A DNA stretch of 64,000 nt from Clavaria fumosa (lineage: Eukaryota > Basidiomycota > Agaricomycetes > Agaricales > Clavariaceae): positions 3,286,001-3,350,000 of the forward strand of contig OX637802.1 in NCBI GenBank assembly GCA_951802425.1, given 5' to 3'. Below, piece after piece: positions 1 to 10,386 of the stretch. A program made the position numbers and the translations under genes. Under the pieces are notes generated by a model. That model did no database searches and was not told the origin of the DNA. It was given only the letters and a program-made list of their open reading frames with translations. Within the stretch, counting starts at the first letter, position 1. Each line of letters opens with the position of its first letter.

Positions 1-2
1 CT

Positions 3-458
3 CATGGCAATCTGACATTTAGCTTTTACATTGACTGGTTCAATCCTTTGACAAACAAGATTGCTGGGAAATCTGTTTCATGTGGAGCAATTATGCTCTT
101 CTGTCTCAATTTGCCATATGGACTTCAGCACCTCCCTGAAAATACATTCTTTGCTGGCATCACACCTGGACCTAAGGAGCCAACTGTTACTACAATCAAT
201 GCCACAACTGATCCAATTGTCAGCCAGCTTGATTCAATGTGGCATGGAAAAATTATCCCAACACATTGTTGTCCAGAGGGAAGAATGATTCGGATTGGTG
301 TGCTTCCAGCTATTGGTGATCTGTTAGCTCTCCGCAAGGTTCTTGGCTTTGCTGGAGTGGCATCACACAATTTCTGCTCCTTCTGCAAACTTCAGCATGC
401 AGATATAGATAATCTTGACATTGGTTCATGGAAGGCACACTCAGGAGTTGAGGTCTGA
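3..458 (+). pseudogene. Tnp2/Plavaka-type DNA transposase, 5' fragment (cut by window edge)
   Basis: The frame is already open at base 3, so the true start lies left of the window. The translation carries the block typical of basidiomycete CACTA-like Tnp2/Plavaka transposases: FYIDWFNP, then NKIAGKS.SCGAI, then CLNLP, PEN and AGITPGPKEP. An FCSFC cysteine pair lies near the end. Such proteins cut and rejoin the ends of the transposon in the nucleus. The frame stops at TGA 456-458, inside a region that is continuous in relatives. Homologous sequence goes on downstream in the same and then another frame, so the copy is broken. The family call is from recalled motifs; the subfamily is less certain. 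Confidence 0.75.
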
Positions 459-515
459 GCAGCTGCTGAACAGTGGAGGAAGGCAAATACAAAAACAAAA
501 TGCAATGAACTATTT

Positions 516-2164
516 CTGAGCATGGAGTATGTTGGTCAGCACTTCATCAACTGCTCTATCATGATCCTGTCTGCCACACTGTTCTAGGTGTGATGCACAA
601 TTGGATTGAAGGAATCCTTCAACATCATTCACGTAACAAATGGGGGATTGGAATATCATCAACAGATGACTCAAAGACTCAGAGAGAAGATTTTGTTATC
701 CCAGATTCCTGCTTTGACATGGATATGGATGTTGATATGCTTGATGATGAGCTCAATCATCTATATGCTGAAAGTCAGCAATACAAGGACACACCTCAAC
801 ATTTGAAACACCTTCATTCTGAGGCATCTTTCTCAGTACTGGAAGTGGCAGACACAGTGGATTGTGATAATGATGATGGCCTTGATGAAAACTTTCAGCC
901 TGATTCAGATTCAGATGATGACAGTGAGAAAGGCACAGAAGAAGGCACCAAGCAATCAAAGTGTATCTTTGATGCTGATGCCATGTCAAAGATCCATGCA
1001 TGCCTTTCTGATGTGGTAGTACCAAGCTGGATAGAGCGACCACCAACAAATCTGGGTGAGAAGTCACATGGAAAGTTAAAAGCTGATCACTGGCTAAAGC
1101 TGTTCACCATCTTCCTACCTCTGGTTCTGCCTGAAATATGGCTTTCATCAACCAATGAACACCACACAGCACTGTTGGATAACTTCTATGACCTTGTGAT
1201 CTGCACAAACATCATCTGCTCATATACTGCATCAAATGCATCAGCAGATAAATATCTTAACCACTACATAAAGTATTGCATGTCCTCAAAACTCCTTTTT
1301 CCAAATGTGAACAGTCGACCAAATCACCACTATGCCATGCACAATGCTGATCTGACAAAATTCTGGGGTCCTCTGATCAAGATCAGTGAATTTGCATATG
1401 AGCGACATAATGGTGCTTTGCAAAAGATCAAAACCAATGGACATATCTGGGAGCTAGACTTCACAATGCTGCGTCAAATCTGCTGCTGTGGCCGTTTGAC
1501 TGCTCTCATTCAAGATATGGAAAACCCACTGAGCAAAGTCTTACAAGTGCTTTCCCAGAAGAGTTGCACTCAGGCTGATGAAACACCAGCAACAATGTCC
1601 TCTCTTGCTGAAGCACAATACAACAGTGAAGGCAAAACTCTTTCCATTGGGATCTATGACTTGATTCTGGCACACATGAACATGCACACACCATCTCCTT
1701 TTCGCCATTTTAAGGATGTGCCCCATCCAATGGATGCATATATCTTACCTCGAATGGCAGTTCCTCTGCACAACTTGAGGCACAAGGGACATGAATACTC
1801 AACATTCTCTGTGCACCCTGGCAACAGTTCCATCAGCTATAAGTCAAAAGATGGTGTCATTAATGCAGGATTTATTGTGTCAATGTGGAGCCAGGTGCTG
1901 ATGGGACAATCACACAAATTTATCATTGTGTCTCCCCATAAACACCTCTCAGTGGATGACAGTCAGAAGAGCCCTTATTCTTCCAGGCCAGATTTCCTGT
2001 GTACTCTTGTTTACAGCCAGCAGTTGGAGTCCTGCAAGCAAGTTATTGTAGAGCCAGAGCAGATAGTAGCTCATGTTGCCTACTATATTCGCTCACCTGG
2101 TACATTTGGCATTAAAGAAGGAACAATTGTTTTAATAGACAGTCTGCACCATAACCAATGGTGA
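516..2164 (+). pseudogene. Tnp2/Plavaka-type DNA transposase, 3' fragment
   Basis: This continues the transposase at 3-458 after an in-frame stop at 456-458 and a single-base frame change near 515. The first in-frame residues read EHGVCWSALHQLLYHDP, followed by GVMHNWIEGILQHH, which is where this family has its catalytic-core PYWD...VMHN block. An acidic linker (rich in D and E, roughly residues 60-120 of the piece) follows, then a C-terminal half with LPLVLPEIW. It ends at TGA 2162-2164. No long open frame crosses the two breaks, so this copy should not make a full protein. The gene downstream (2205-4224) is convergent and may belong to the same transposon, but no terminal repeats were found to prove it. 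Confidence 0.7.
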
Positions 2165-2204
2165 CATATTCAGTATATACATATCTGTACCCAGTTTACA
2201 TGAC

Positions 2205-4224
2205 CTAAGACAAATGTGTGACAAGCTCCTGCCGCTTTTCAGCCATGTCCTCATCAAACCAGTCATCATCATCATAAGCACCCAGTCCTTCCTCGTTGTC
2301 TGTGATCATCCAGTCATCTTCATTGGAGCCATCGAGCTCACCCTCATCTACGAGATGGTACTTGACCAAAATGGATTCCTGATATTTATCCATAAACTTC
2401 GCATCACTGATTCTCTCATCTAGATGGCCACTGAAAGAGCAAGATACATCAGGCAAGAGAGTGACTTTCCCTGTGGTGAGGGAATGTCGGAGATGCGGTT
2501 GCAAACTGTTGAAAAAGGAAGGGTCAAAATAATCAACAGGCATTCCTGTTGGAAGGACGAGGAATTCCGAGTTCTTCTGGTCATCAGGAACTATTCGCAA
2601 ACGTTCGCGCCACCTTCTGGAAGGGTCTCGGCAAGCATCTTCCTCCCTCTTCTTGTCCAGCAGCCGAATCCAAGTCTCAAACTCTGCTGAACCCTCTTGC
2701 TGCTTCTTGATGTGATACTCCTTTGGACCTTTCACCACAACACCTGAAGGAGCTAGTTCATCATCTGAAGTTGCTTTTGCATCAATAAGATCTCGGTATC
2801 GCTGCGGATAGTTGTTTTCTTTGAGAAAGGTGAGACGAGCTGAAGCAAGCTGACAATCCACAGGTTAATCATTGTACAGAAATACGCAAAAAGGGACAGA
2901 CCCACGCACATCCACGGTACTGGGGACTTGCTTTATCCGCAGCAGTGATACATCCAGGGTTCTGGCTGTCCCTCCTATACCGCAAATACATGTAGTGGTG
3001 AACGATGTGGTCATATAAACGAATGAGCAATTCCATCTCCCACGCATAGGTTGTGTTCGGTTTCAGATGAGCATACGTATGAGAAACAAGTGCTTGCTTA
3101 AAGGTATCAAGTGCTATGACTTGGCATGCCACATTGTATAACACATAGGGAGTCTGGCGAAGGTCTGGGCACCATGATATCAGTCCGAACCTTGCAAGAC
3201 AGGCTTGCATATACTCTAACATATGCTCTTCAACCTGTAGAATTTGAGTCGCAATCTGTCCGTGATCTCTAATAGACACCAAGGATCCAATTTGAACAAG
3301 AGTTGGAGCAATATGCATCGGCCCTTCCCGACACTCGTAAAGGGCTGCTTCTGTCGAGAAACAGCTTGCAAAGGTCTTGAGGATTTGATCCGAAGGGTCC
3401 TGAGGCACTTGCTTTGGGTCAACAAGGCCCCAAAGGATGCGGAGATGGAGGGTCATCGCTTTCTATCGGTATATGTTAGCAAGTCCTTTTGATGATGATA
3501 AAGCGGTTAAAAACATACCTGGAGACCTCCCGTATCATCTGGTAACTCTGAAGGCAAGAGGCGATGGATATGAGAGGCAGGTTTTGTAGTTGGCTTATCC
3601 TTCTTTGAGTTCTTCTTGACAGTGGTACAGTTTATCTGCGGGGGATTGGAAGGTAAAATCGCTAGGGCTGTAGATTCGCCGGCAGTGGCGGCGGTTGCGC
3701 TTTGATGAACGAAGATTCCGTGAGGGGGCAGAATCAGGTATGTGTGTAGGCCGTTGATGAGGAGGTTGGCATGGAGGCTCAGAAAGACGAGACTCCGCAG
3801 GCTCGGAGGGACTTGGAGACAAAGAATGAGTTTGTTGGGGGTGAGAAGGGTGAGTATCTGTTGACTTGGAGTGACGAGAAGGGATGGCTGTCAAATTCCC
3901 ATGATTCCTAGTACTAGATGAAATTCTGCTTGGCATGACAGTGAACAACAAAACTTACCCTGTTCGCATCTTCACCGCAACGAGTTCACTCGCTAACTCC
4001 TGCAGCTGAGCCTGCAAAGCAGCCTCTCGCACCTGCCTCTCTTGTTCGTGTCTCTGTAAAGCCTCATCACGAGCCTGTATCTCTAGATGATAGGTTCGCT
4101 CCATCTCATCCATCTTCGCCCACATGACATCCTCAAGAGTTGCTAGAAGCTGGGGGTCCATGGTTTTAAGAGCTTCATTCAGAGAAGGTGGATGGGTGTG
4201 TTTATCACCAGCACTCATGGTCAT
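2205..4224 (-). CDS. Multi-exon hypothetical protein of a repeat-associated basidiomycete family
   Basis: Read on the minus strand. The last exons are well supported: exon 3519 upward, intron 3463-3518 (GTATGT, CTAAC branch site, ATAG), exon 2910-3462, intron 2840-2909 (GTGCGT ... TTCAG, phase 1), exon 2205-2839. The middle exon begins KAMTLHLRILWGLVDP and the last contains NNYPQRYRDLIDAKATSDDE and an acidic tail. I recall similar proteins as a very abundant hypothetical family in repeat-rich agaricomycete proteomes; no function is known to me. The likely first exon (3955-4224) starts MTMSAGDK and is a charged coiled coil, followed by a GTAAGT donor. The exon around 3595-3951 is open in two frames, so its frame is unresolved. 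It converges on the Tnp2 pseudogene and could be a transposon accessory gene. Confidence 0.55.
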
Positions 4225-4249
4225 AGAAGGGAGTCAAGGGACAGTAGCA

Positions 4250-5760
4250 AGTTAGCGAGTTGACGAGTTGAGGACTGGCCATGCACCAGCCATGCGTATC
4301 CAGTGCGGCATGTCACACAATGTCACATATGTATATGTCATGGGAAGAATGACAAAGTTGATTAAGTAAACAAGGCAAACTACAACAAAGGCAACACGAC
4401 TAAGGACAACCACAACACTAGAAATAAGAAAACCAAGATACCAATGGCAATCAAGAGCAAGGAGACGCTCCTTGCCGTTGATGGCCATTGGGGGATTGGT
4501 TTATGAAATCGAAGCACCTAAGTAATACAAGAACCAATCCGAAACCAGAAACTATGTATTACGTCAAACAGAATCTTCGACATTTGGGCCACTAGACCCA
4601 GAGCCTATCCTCGTCCACCGATCGAGAAGGAGACTCCCCAACCTGGACATACTTGCCCTCGACATCTGGTAGAGCCACTGTAGCCATTGCAGGGGCTGAC
4701 AGAGGGGACAAGGGCGGAGGAGTGGAGTTCCACCCAGAGAAGGAAGTGGGGGAGGCCCACCAAGTAGGGGGAGCGCTATCCCATTCTACAGGAAAGAAAT
4801 CAGCAAAGCGAATGAGAAATGGAAGAAAAGACGATACTATGGGGGTCCTCGAGTAGGTCACAGATAAGGTTGCGACGACTCGAGGGCATCCCGACACAAA
4901 ATGGCCAGGATGGCCGCAAGCATAGCATCGTCGGGCAATGGTGAGAATGAGGAGGTCGTCGGCTCCCCTCTGAATCGCCCAATGGAAGGCCGCGCAAGAG
5001 AGTACGAGGGGGGCAACTTGTTGGAAGACATTGGAGGAGGGGAGGAAGTTAAGTTTGTGAGGGCCCCAGCACATAACAGAAGATGGGGAAGGAGAAGCGG
5101 TACAAACCCTCCTTATATACTACAAAGGACGGATAAGAGCTGGGAGATAAGCGAGGTGGTGGGAAGGAACCGTTACACAGGAGCACATGATGGACGAAGG
5201 AGCATGTGGAGATAAGCTGCACCATGTGGGAGGCTGCGGAGTAACGCATGGGCCGGTAAGCGAAAGGCGATGACGTCCAAGATAAGATCAGAGGACAGCA
5301 TTCAGCAACTGCGGACTGTGCGAGCTTGCAAGGGCAGCTGTGTCGAAGAGCAGTATCAGGCAGCTGCGGACTGAGCAGGCCTGCGGAAGGAAACACCGCA
5401 GCAGACGGACAGCATCCTTGGGCTGCAGACGATAGGCTGCGCTGCAGGAACCCACGGCACCCCTGAGGTATATAAGGGGCGCAGTGACATGGGAAATCCC
5501 TTAGTGTTGTTCACTTGTCCCAATCACCTTATTGTACTTTGGTGAATCACACTGGCTTTCCCTACTGCCGAAGAGAGATACCCTATCTCCTCCTGGCCCG
5601 AAGTAGTGACAACGCCAACTTCCAGATGAATCTACCCAACATTGAGTCAGCGACAGGCTCAGATCACACGACTCACACACCACCTGACTGAGTTCAGTCA
5701 TTCTATTTGCGTTGATATCCTTGGACGCAATGTAAGGATAATGTGTTGTTTAACCATGGA
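4250..5760 (+). mobile_element. Probable relic LTR related to element B
   Basis: This stretch has the same layout as the 1793-bp LTRs of element B at 25191-26983 and 32594-34386. A spliced zinc-knuckle gene runs antisense to the proposed LTR direction (here on the minus strand, 4592-5074), and about 400 bp beyond its start lies a TATA box in sense orientation (TATATAAG, 5469-5476). In B the gap between gene and TATA box is about 350 bp. The nucleotide sequences are too diverged to align by eye and no clear TG...CA ends or target duplication were found, so the borders are approximate. An alternative is an ordinary host gene with its own promoter region. Confidence 0.4.
4592..5074 (-). pseudogene. 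Zinc-knuckle protein related to the LTR-encoded gene of element B, degenerate
   Basis: The reading frame carries LSCAAFHW, then a CCHC zinc knuckle (CYACGHPGHFVSGC), and ends with a WDSAPP tryptophan/proline-rich tail. The B gene reads LSCDTFHW, CFACGDPSHLVKDC and DWDWAPP in the same order. Between knuckle and tail the similarity moves to another frame that reads ICDLLEDPH, exactly as in B, so there is a one-base shift plus a small deletion after the knuckle. An intron (donor GTATCG after the PHS codons, acceptor TGTAG before the WDSAPP exon) sits at the same place as the B intron. The knuckle suggests nucleic-acid binding; the role is unknown. Confidence 0.5.
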
Positions 5761-5939
5761 AACACGACAGATATTGACTATCCGGATATTTTTGCATCCA
5801 AAACATTTATGTCTGATACAATCCGATAACGATCCAATACTATCCGATGACATCCGGAACATCCGACAAATGTCCGATATCAGCCTCTCCAATCTTCAAT
5901 CCCCTGTGACAATCACAGCCTGCAGGTCACACACACCCA

Positions 5940-6371
5940 CTGCAAGACCAAAACCTGGTGAAAATCACCATATGAAACACCCTGAGAAGTGGTGAATAGC
6001 AATGGTTTCCTAGGTGAAAATCACCAGGACTTGTTGATAATCACATCTTTATTGGGTACATGAAACGGGTGATTTTCGCCACTTATATGACCGAATTCAC
6101 CCGCTGTTCTCTGGGTGATTATTCCTACAGTACAGGTGTCTTTTAAGCTGATTTCTAATGGTGAATTTCACTATATCATAAGTGCATTTTAAGGTGATCT
6201 AATGGGTTAATTTCACAATAGTTTTTGGGTCATCTCAACCATAATCTGAGGTGCCTTTCACTATCTTTGTACCAGTCAAAAGCTGGAAAACAGGTGATTA
6301 TTAGCCATGAAACTGGGGCTCTGTCAGGCTATTTTCCCCATTTTAGACAGAGTATATTAACCATAAAGCAG
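5940..6371. repeat. Cluster of GGTGA / TCACC motifs, possible transposon subterminal region
   Basis: A 13-bp palindromic motif, GGTGAAAATCACC, occurs at 5957-5969 and 6013-6025, with a CpG-bearing inverted variant at 6068-6080. Many half motifs (GGTGATT, GGTGAATT, TTCACT) follow up to about 6300. Clusters of short motifs in both orientations are typical of the subterminal regions of CACTA-like and KDZ transposons. No gene is visible. The same motif type recurs at 22061-22150 and once near 56585. The assignment to a particular element is inference. Confidence 0.45.
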
Positions 6372-6595
6372 GGGTCAATTGCACTGAATACAGGTGGGTA
6401 ATTTGTGAAATAAAATTTGGGTCAATTGCACTGGATACAGGTAGGTAATTTGTGAAATGAAATTTGGGTCAATTGCACTGAGTACAGGTAGGTAATTTGT
6501 GAAATGAAATTTGGGTCAATTGCACTGAGTACAGGTAGGTAATTTGTGAAATGAAATTTGGGTCATTTACGTTGAATACAGGTAATCTGAGCAAT
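6372..6595. repeat. Minisatellite, 47-bp unit, about 4.7 copies
   Basis: Units start at 6372, 6419, 6466, 6513 and 6560, each beginning GGGTCAATTGCACTG or a close variant and ending GTGAAATGAAATTT. The first four are nearly identical and the fifth is diverged and truncated. It directly follows the GGTGA motif cluster. No open frame runs through it. Confidence 0.9.
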
Positions 6596-6834
6596 AAACC
6601 TAAGGGAGGTCAATGCAGGGCATTTGCCTGAATGATGCTACACGGCAAAAGGAAGAGATAAGGTGAACTCAGAGGGGAGAGTCTGTTGGGTGAGCATTTG
6701 CGGGCGCTCGGTTCGAGCGGGGAGTACGGTCAACATGCACGAGAGCTACGATGCTACTTTTGGTATGGATGTGAACACATTGCCCAACACATCTGAGAAC
6801 ACGCACCTGTAGACGCGCGGCTGGGCCACCGTTG

Positions 6835-7945
6835 CTAAATGACCATGAGCAGCAAACCCCAGATGAACAAGAAGTCGGACGAAACACACCTGCCAGCATC
6901 AAGTATATCCACCGATCTGACACCGAAAAACATGTTTGCGCCAGCCACCTCGGACTTGACTTCGACCAGATATGTCATGTCGCGGTCTAGGCCGCTCCGC
7001 CAGAAGAGTACTTCATCAGCGTCGACCCATGTCGAGTGCGGGTCGAGAAGCCGCACCATGTAGGAAGAACGCGGACGTCTGCGTGAGGGTAAATAAGAGA
7101 GACGAGCCCTGCGAACACTTGCCGCCCGCGGTGGTCATCTCGGGCCTGAGCACCAGCGGTGTCATCCCATTGTGGACTGTGAGTGAAGAAACACATCGTT
7201 CGGATTTCTAGAGTATGCAGGTGCGCAGAGGACAGAGACTTACTGTACATTGGCGGGCCAAGCTGCCAGGGATTTCCTGGCGGATTGTTATATTGGAAGA
7301 ACGGGTTGGGCCTAATTGTTCCGTCCATGAGGACAGCGTTCACCGTGCGTTGCACAGGAGAAATCCTGGTGGCAAGCTCTGCATGAGCAAAGACATAGAG
7401 CAACCTCGGGAAACGAACCCTGGCAGGCCCAGTCCGATTGTGACGATAGCCCCCCGTACGGCGACCTCCACCGGCTTCATGACGGTTAGCCCAACTTGGT
7501 GATCTCCGTACGGAAGACCAGTGATGCTCGCCAACAGACCCCCACCGCTGCCAGGCGCGCGCTTGTGGCTGTCAACCGTGGCGTCGTATGCGCCAGGGGC
7601 TTGGGCTGTGCCAAGGAGGTACACGGCTGTGCCCGTGAAATTGAGCAGCAAGCGGGCACCGGGCATCGTCGTGCGGTGTGAGCTGGAGCCTGCAGCGGTC
7701 AGATCGATTTGTTTCGGGATGATGGGGCCCGAGTAGGAGATATTCCAGCCTTGGGAGAGTGGGCCATCGCGAGTGGGTGAGTATTGGATAGTTGGAGTCT
7801 GGTCAGAAAGGGTGACGTTGTATGGTGCTAGTGAGGACGACATAAATGAGTAGGGAAAGGAGGTTTCTCTATAGTGAAAAGGTAAACGAACTGGGCCGGC
7901 AACGGGGCCGACGACGAGCTGGCGGCTGAGCACTGAGCCGGACAA
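6835..7945 (-). pseudogene. Secreted or cell-surface protein with two jelly-roll-like domains, incomplete
   Basis: Two successive domains can be read on the minus strand. The first (about 7430-7900) has IQYSP...GWNISYSG, then LNFTGTAVYLLGTA and GLPYGDHQV, a pattern of basidiomycete surface proteins with galactose-binding-like folds. The second (about 6840-7060) reads LFWRSGLDRDMTYLVEV and VRSVDILDAG, which is the second domain of that family. Between them the coding frame changes near 7390, and the pieces after the second domain show a GTGTGT donor but no transmembrane helix. A clear signal peptide was not found upstream. It is either a multi-exon gene whose exons I could not all place, or a decayed copy. 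The gene at 54949-55716 has the same kind of ectodomain. Confidence 0.5.
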
Positions 7946-8445
7946 AGTACAATATTATGATCGCTCCACTGCTCCCAGGAGTACGCCAAGATGGGCTCCA
8001 AAAATGAAGAGGATTTCGGTCGATAAAATACGGCACCAGGGACGTGCCTCGACGTACGTACAGCTGACAGAGCTCACCCGAAGGTCGAATTGAGAAATTT
8101 GAGCAAATCCTCCCTGTTCGCATCCCGCTCATGGTCTTCTTTCTTCTTGCGCACCTTGAGCTTGATCTGTGAGAGTCATCGTCGACTCTCAGTGCTTCAA
8201 AATTACGAAGGAAATGTAAGGACATTGACACAGCATGGTAAAAATTGGGTGCTGGGGCGGGCAATAGGATCTGGTGAGTGTTTTGTCATAGCGAGTAACC
8301 GATGGCGTACAATATCAGAGTCCGCCCACGAAGAGCCATGTTCAGCAAGGTCATGAGAAGGAAGGAGGGCGGGCGGAGAATGTCAATTCCGTCGGCCAAC
8401 TGCTACAATATCCACCTGCCACGAGAAAACCACTCAACCCGATAC
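7946..8445. other. Intergenic, no gene recognised
   Basis: Short overlapping frames exist on both strands, but none has a recognisable domain or a convincing splice pattern. The 5' exon of the surface-protein gene to the left may lie here. The region ends at the 5-bp target duplication of element C (GATAC, 8441-8445). Confidence 0.5.
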
Positions 8446-9170
8446 TGTTACGACCCCATCCGCTTGCATAAGCACTATCCCCGCCCCGGACTCCGAGCTC
8501 CGTACCAACTCCGATCCGCTCCGCCGTAACTCCGTACGCCCCGCTCCGCATCTTCATCGGACTTTACTCCGCCGACATTCGGACCATTCGGACTTCGTTC
8601 TAGAACCTTCTCCCTCCACCCCCTCATTCTGTTCACTACTGAGAGGATACCCTTGACCCATGGGAGTCGCTTTTGTTGTTGTTTCTTTGTTCCAAGAAAA
8701 TTGCACAGGCACAAGTGGTGAAACTCTCCTAGTAATTTGATATGTACATTGTTTCACATTACTCCTATACTCTGTCCTTGCAGTATAAGTTTCCACTTGT
8801 ATCTCCCTGCTCCTTAGTTGGAATATTAATGTCTCTTGATCCTAAGAACATCTCTGAGCTTTCGTCCTCATCGTCCTCGACATTCTCCATGTCATCCGAT
8901 CAACTCCGACCAACTCCGACGGACTCTGATCAACTTCGGAGTTTTGACTTGTGTTCTGATCCTCCCTTAGGTATTGTTCTTGTTTGATAAATAGGGACAC
9001 GTATATACGCGGTGGCACAACACATACGTTGAGGCCGCAGTCCCATAAGTCTCTCTTCCTCGTGTTTACTTCTCCGTTTCTCCGATATCGGACTCCGACT
9101 GGACTCCGATAGAATATCTCCGCTCCGCTCCGCTAACCCCTTCGCCGCTAACTTTGTTAGGACCTTGACA
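8446..9170 (+). repeat. 5' LTR of element C (725 bp)
   Basis: Begins TGTTACGACC and ends CCTTGACA. It matches 15539-16263 along its whole length. The pentamer CTCCG is strikingly frequent. A weak TATA-like stretch (GATAAATA, near 8986) precedes GTATATACG at 9000-9008. No primer-binding site starting with TGG follows the LTR. Confidence 0.95.
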
Positions 9171-9210
9171 GTATATTCGAACTTCAAACCTCGTATATAC
9201 AAACTTAACA

Positions 9211-10386
9211 ATGCCTACTACACGTTCCGGTGCTCGACCTCCACCTCCTGTTGCCGACGACGTCGACATTCCAGAACCGGCCGACAATACTCCGACTCCG
9301 AGCGTGTCCGGACCTCCGGACCACAACGAAGAGTCAGATCCCGCAGTCACTGATGACGATGACGAGCTAAATGAACCTCTGACACCTCGAGCAGAGCGCG
9401 AACCAACTCCGGCACGCCTTCTTCAGCAAATTATCAACGCCAACAAGCGCCCGGATACGGTAAAACCACGCGACCCCGACACATTCGATGGCTCGGATGC
9501 TAAGAAGTTGAAAAGCTTCTTGGTCCAATGCCAGTTAAACTTCCTTGATCGCCCAAGAGCGTTCAAATCCGATTCTCATAAGGTATGCTATGTCCTTTCC
9601 TTTCTCCGAGGCTTCGCCTTGGAATGGTTCGAACCAATAATCCTGGATGGTGAAGACCATCCGGTTCTTTCGAACTATAAGATGTTCGTTACTCAACTTA
9701 CAGAGAACTTTGGTCCTTACGACGCGATCCGCAAGGCGGAGTTCGAACTCGAACGCCTCCAGATGCGCGAGGACCAGAAGTTGACGAAATATACCATTTC
9801 GTTCAACAGATTCGCGTCCATTGTCCATTGGGACGAGTACGCGTTGCAGCGGCAGTTCTACAAAGGACTTGCTAGCCGCATCAAAGACGAACTGGCCCGC
9901 GTTAACCGCCCGGACACGCTCCGCGGACTCCGCGAGCAAGCCAGTGCGATCGATGGCCGTTATTGGGCTTGTCAGCAGGAGATCTCTCGGGACTTCGTTA
10001 AAGCTCTGACGCCTAACAACACCATAAAAAAGGAGACTTCGGATATTCCCAAGTCCCCGAGCACTTCCGGCGCTAATACCAAGTCCGAGAAACCCTCGGA
10101 TAAGCGTCCGGTGAACTCCGGTTCGACTTCTGGGAACTCCGTTCCAAAGGTCGCTGAGGGCTCTGCTAACTCCGGTAGCTCCAGCGACACAAAGAAGGCC
10201 CATCTGGGTCAGGATGGAAAACTGACTCCAGAGGAATGCCAACGGCGTTTCGATAATAATCTGTGCCTCTGCTGTGGAATAGCGGGCCACAAAGCCAACG
10301 AGTGTCATAAGCAGACCTCGCGGGCCAGTGCCAGTGCTGCACAAATCACCTCCGAGGGAGATGACTCCGTGCCAAAAAAAGATTGA
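9211..10386 (+). CDS. gag: Element C Gag (391 aa)
   Basis: The ATG at 9211 lies 40 bp after the 5' LTR. The N terminus is acidic and proline-rich (residues 1-75). A retrotransposon capsid domain follows (about 90-260: DPDTFDGSDAKKLKSFL, then LRGFALEWFEP, and MREDQKLTKYTISFNRFA). A serine-rich linker precedes a CCHC zinc knuckle, CLCCGIAGHKANEC, near residue 350. It would form the capsid of the virus-like particle and bind genomic RNA. The frame is intact. The stop lies 3 bp after a run of seven A residues used for the switch to pol. Confidence 0.92.
   Translation: MPTTRSGARPPPPVADDVDIPEPADNTPTPSVSGPPDHNEESDPAVTDDDDELNEPLTPRAEREPTPARLLQQIINANKRPDTVKPRDPDTFDGSDAKKLKSFLVQCQLNFLDRPRAFKSDSHKVCYVLSFLRGFALEWFEPIILDGEDHPVLSNYKMFVTQLTENFGPYDAIRKAEFELERLQMREDQKLTKYTISFNRFASIVHWDEYALQRQFYKGLASRIKDELARVNRPDTLRGLREQASAIDGRYWACQQEISRDFVKALTPNNTIKKETSDIPKSPSTSGANTKSEKPSDKRPVNSGSTSGNSVPKVAEGSANSGSSSDTKKAHLGQDGKLTPEECQRRFDNNLCLCCGIAGHKANECHKQTSRASASAAQITSEGDDSVPKKD
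10374..10380 (+). promoter_or_regulatory. -1 ribosomal frameshift site A AAA AAA (gag to pol)
   Basis: Seven A residues lie in the phase A-AAA-AAA relative to the gag codons (CCA AAA AAA GAT TGA). A slip back by one base enters the pol frame, which is open here and continues to 11597. This is a canonical slippery heptamer six bases before the gag stop. A downstream stem was not folded. Confidence 0.8.

Noticed and set aside
8990..9200. Self-priming site for element C (GTATATACG in the LTR against CGTATATAC in the leader)
   Set aside because: The leader segment lies 18 bp from the LTR edge, the match spans only about 11 of 12 bases including a TATA-like motif, and the transcript start is unclear; left as unsupported.
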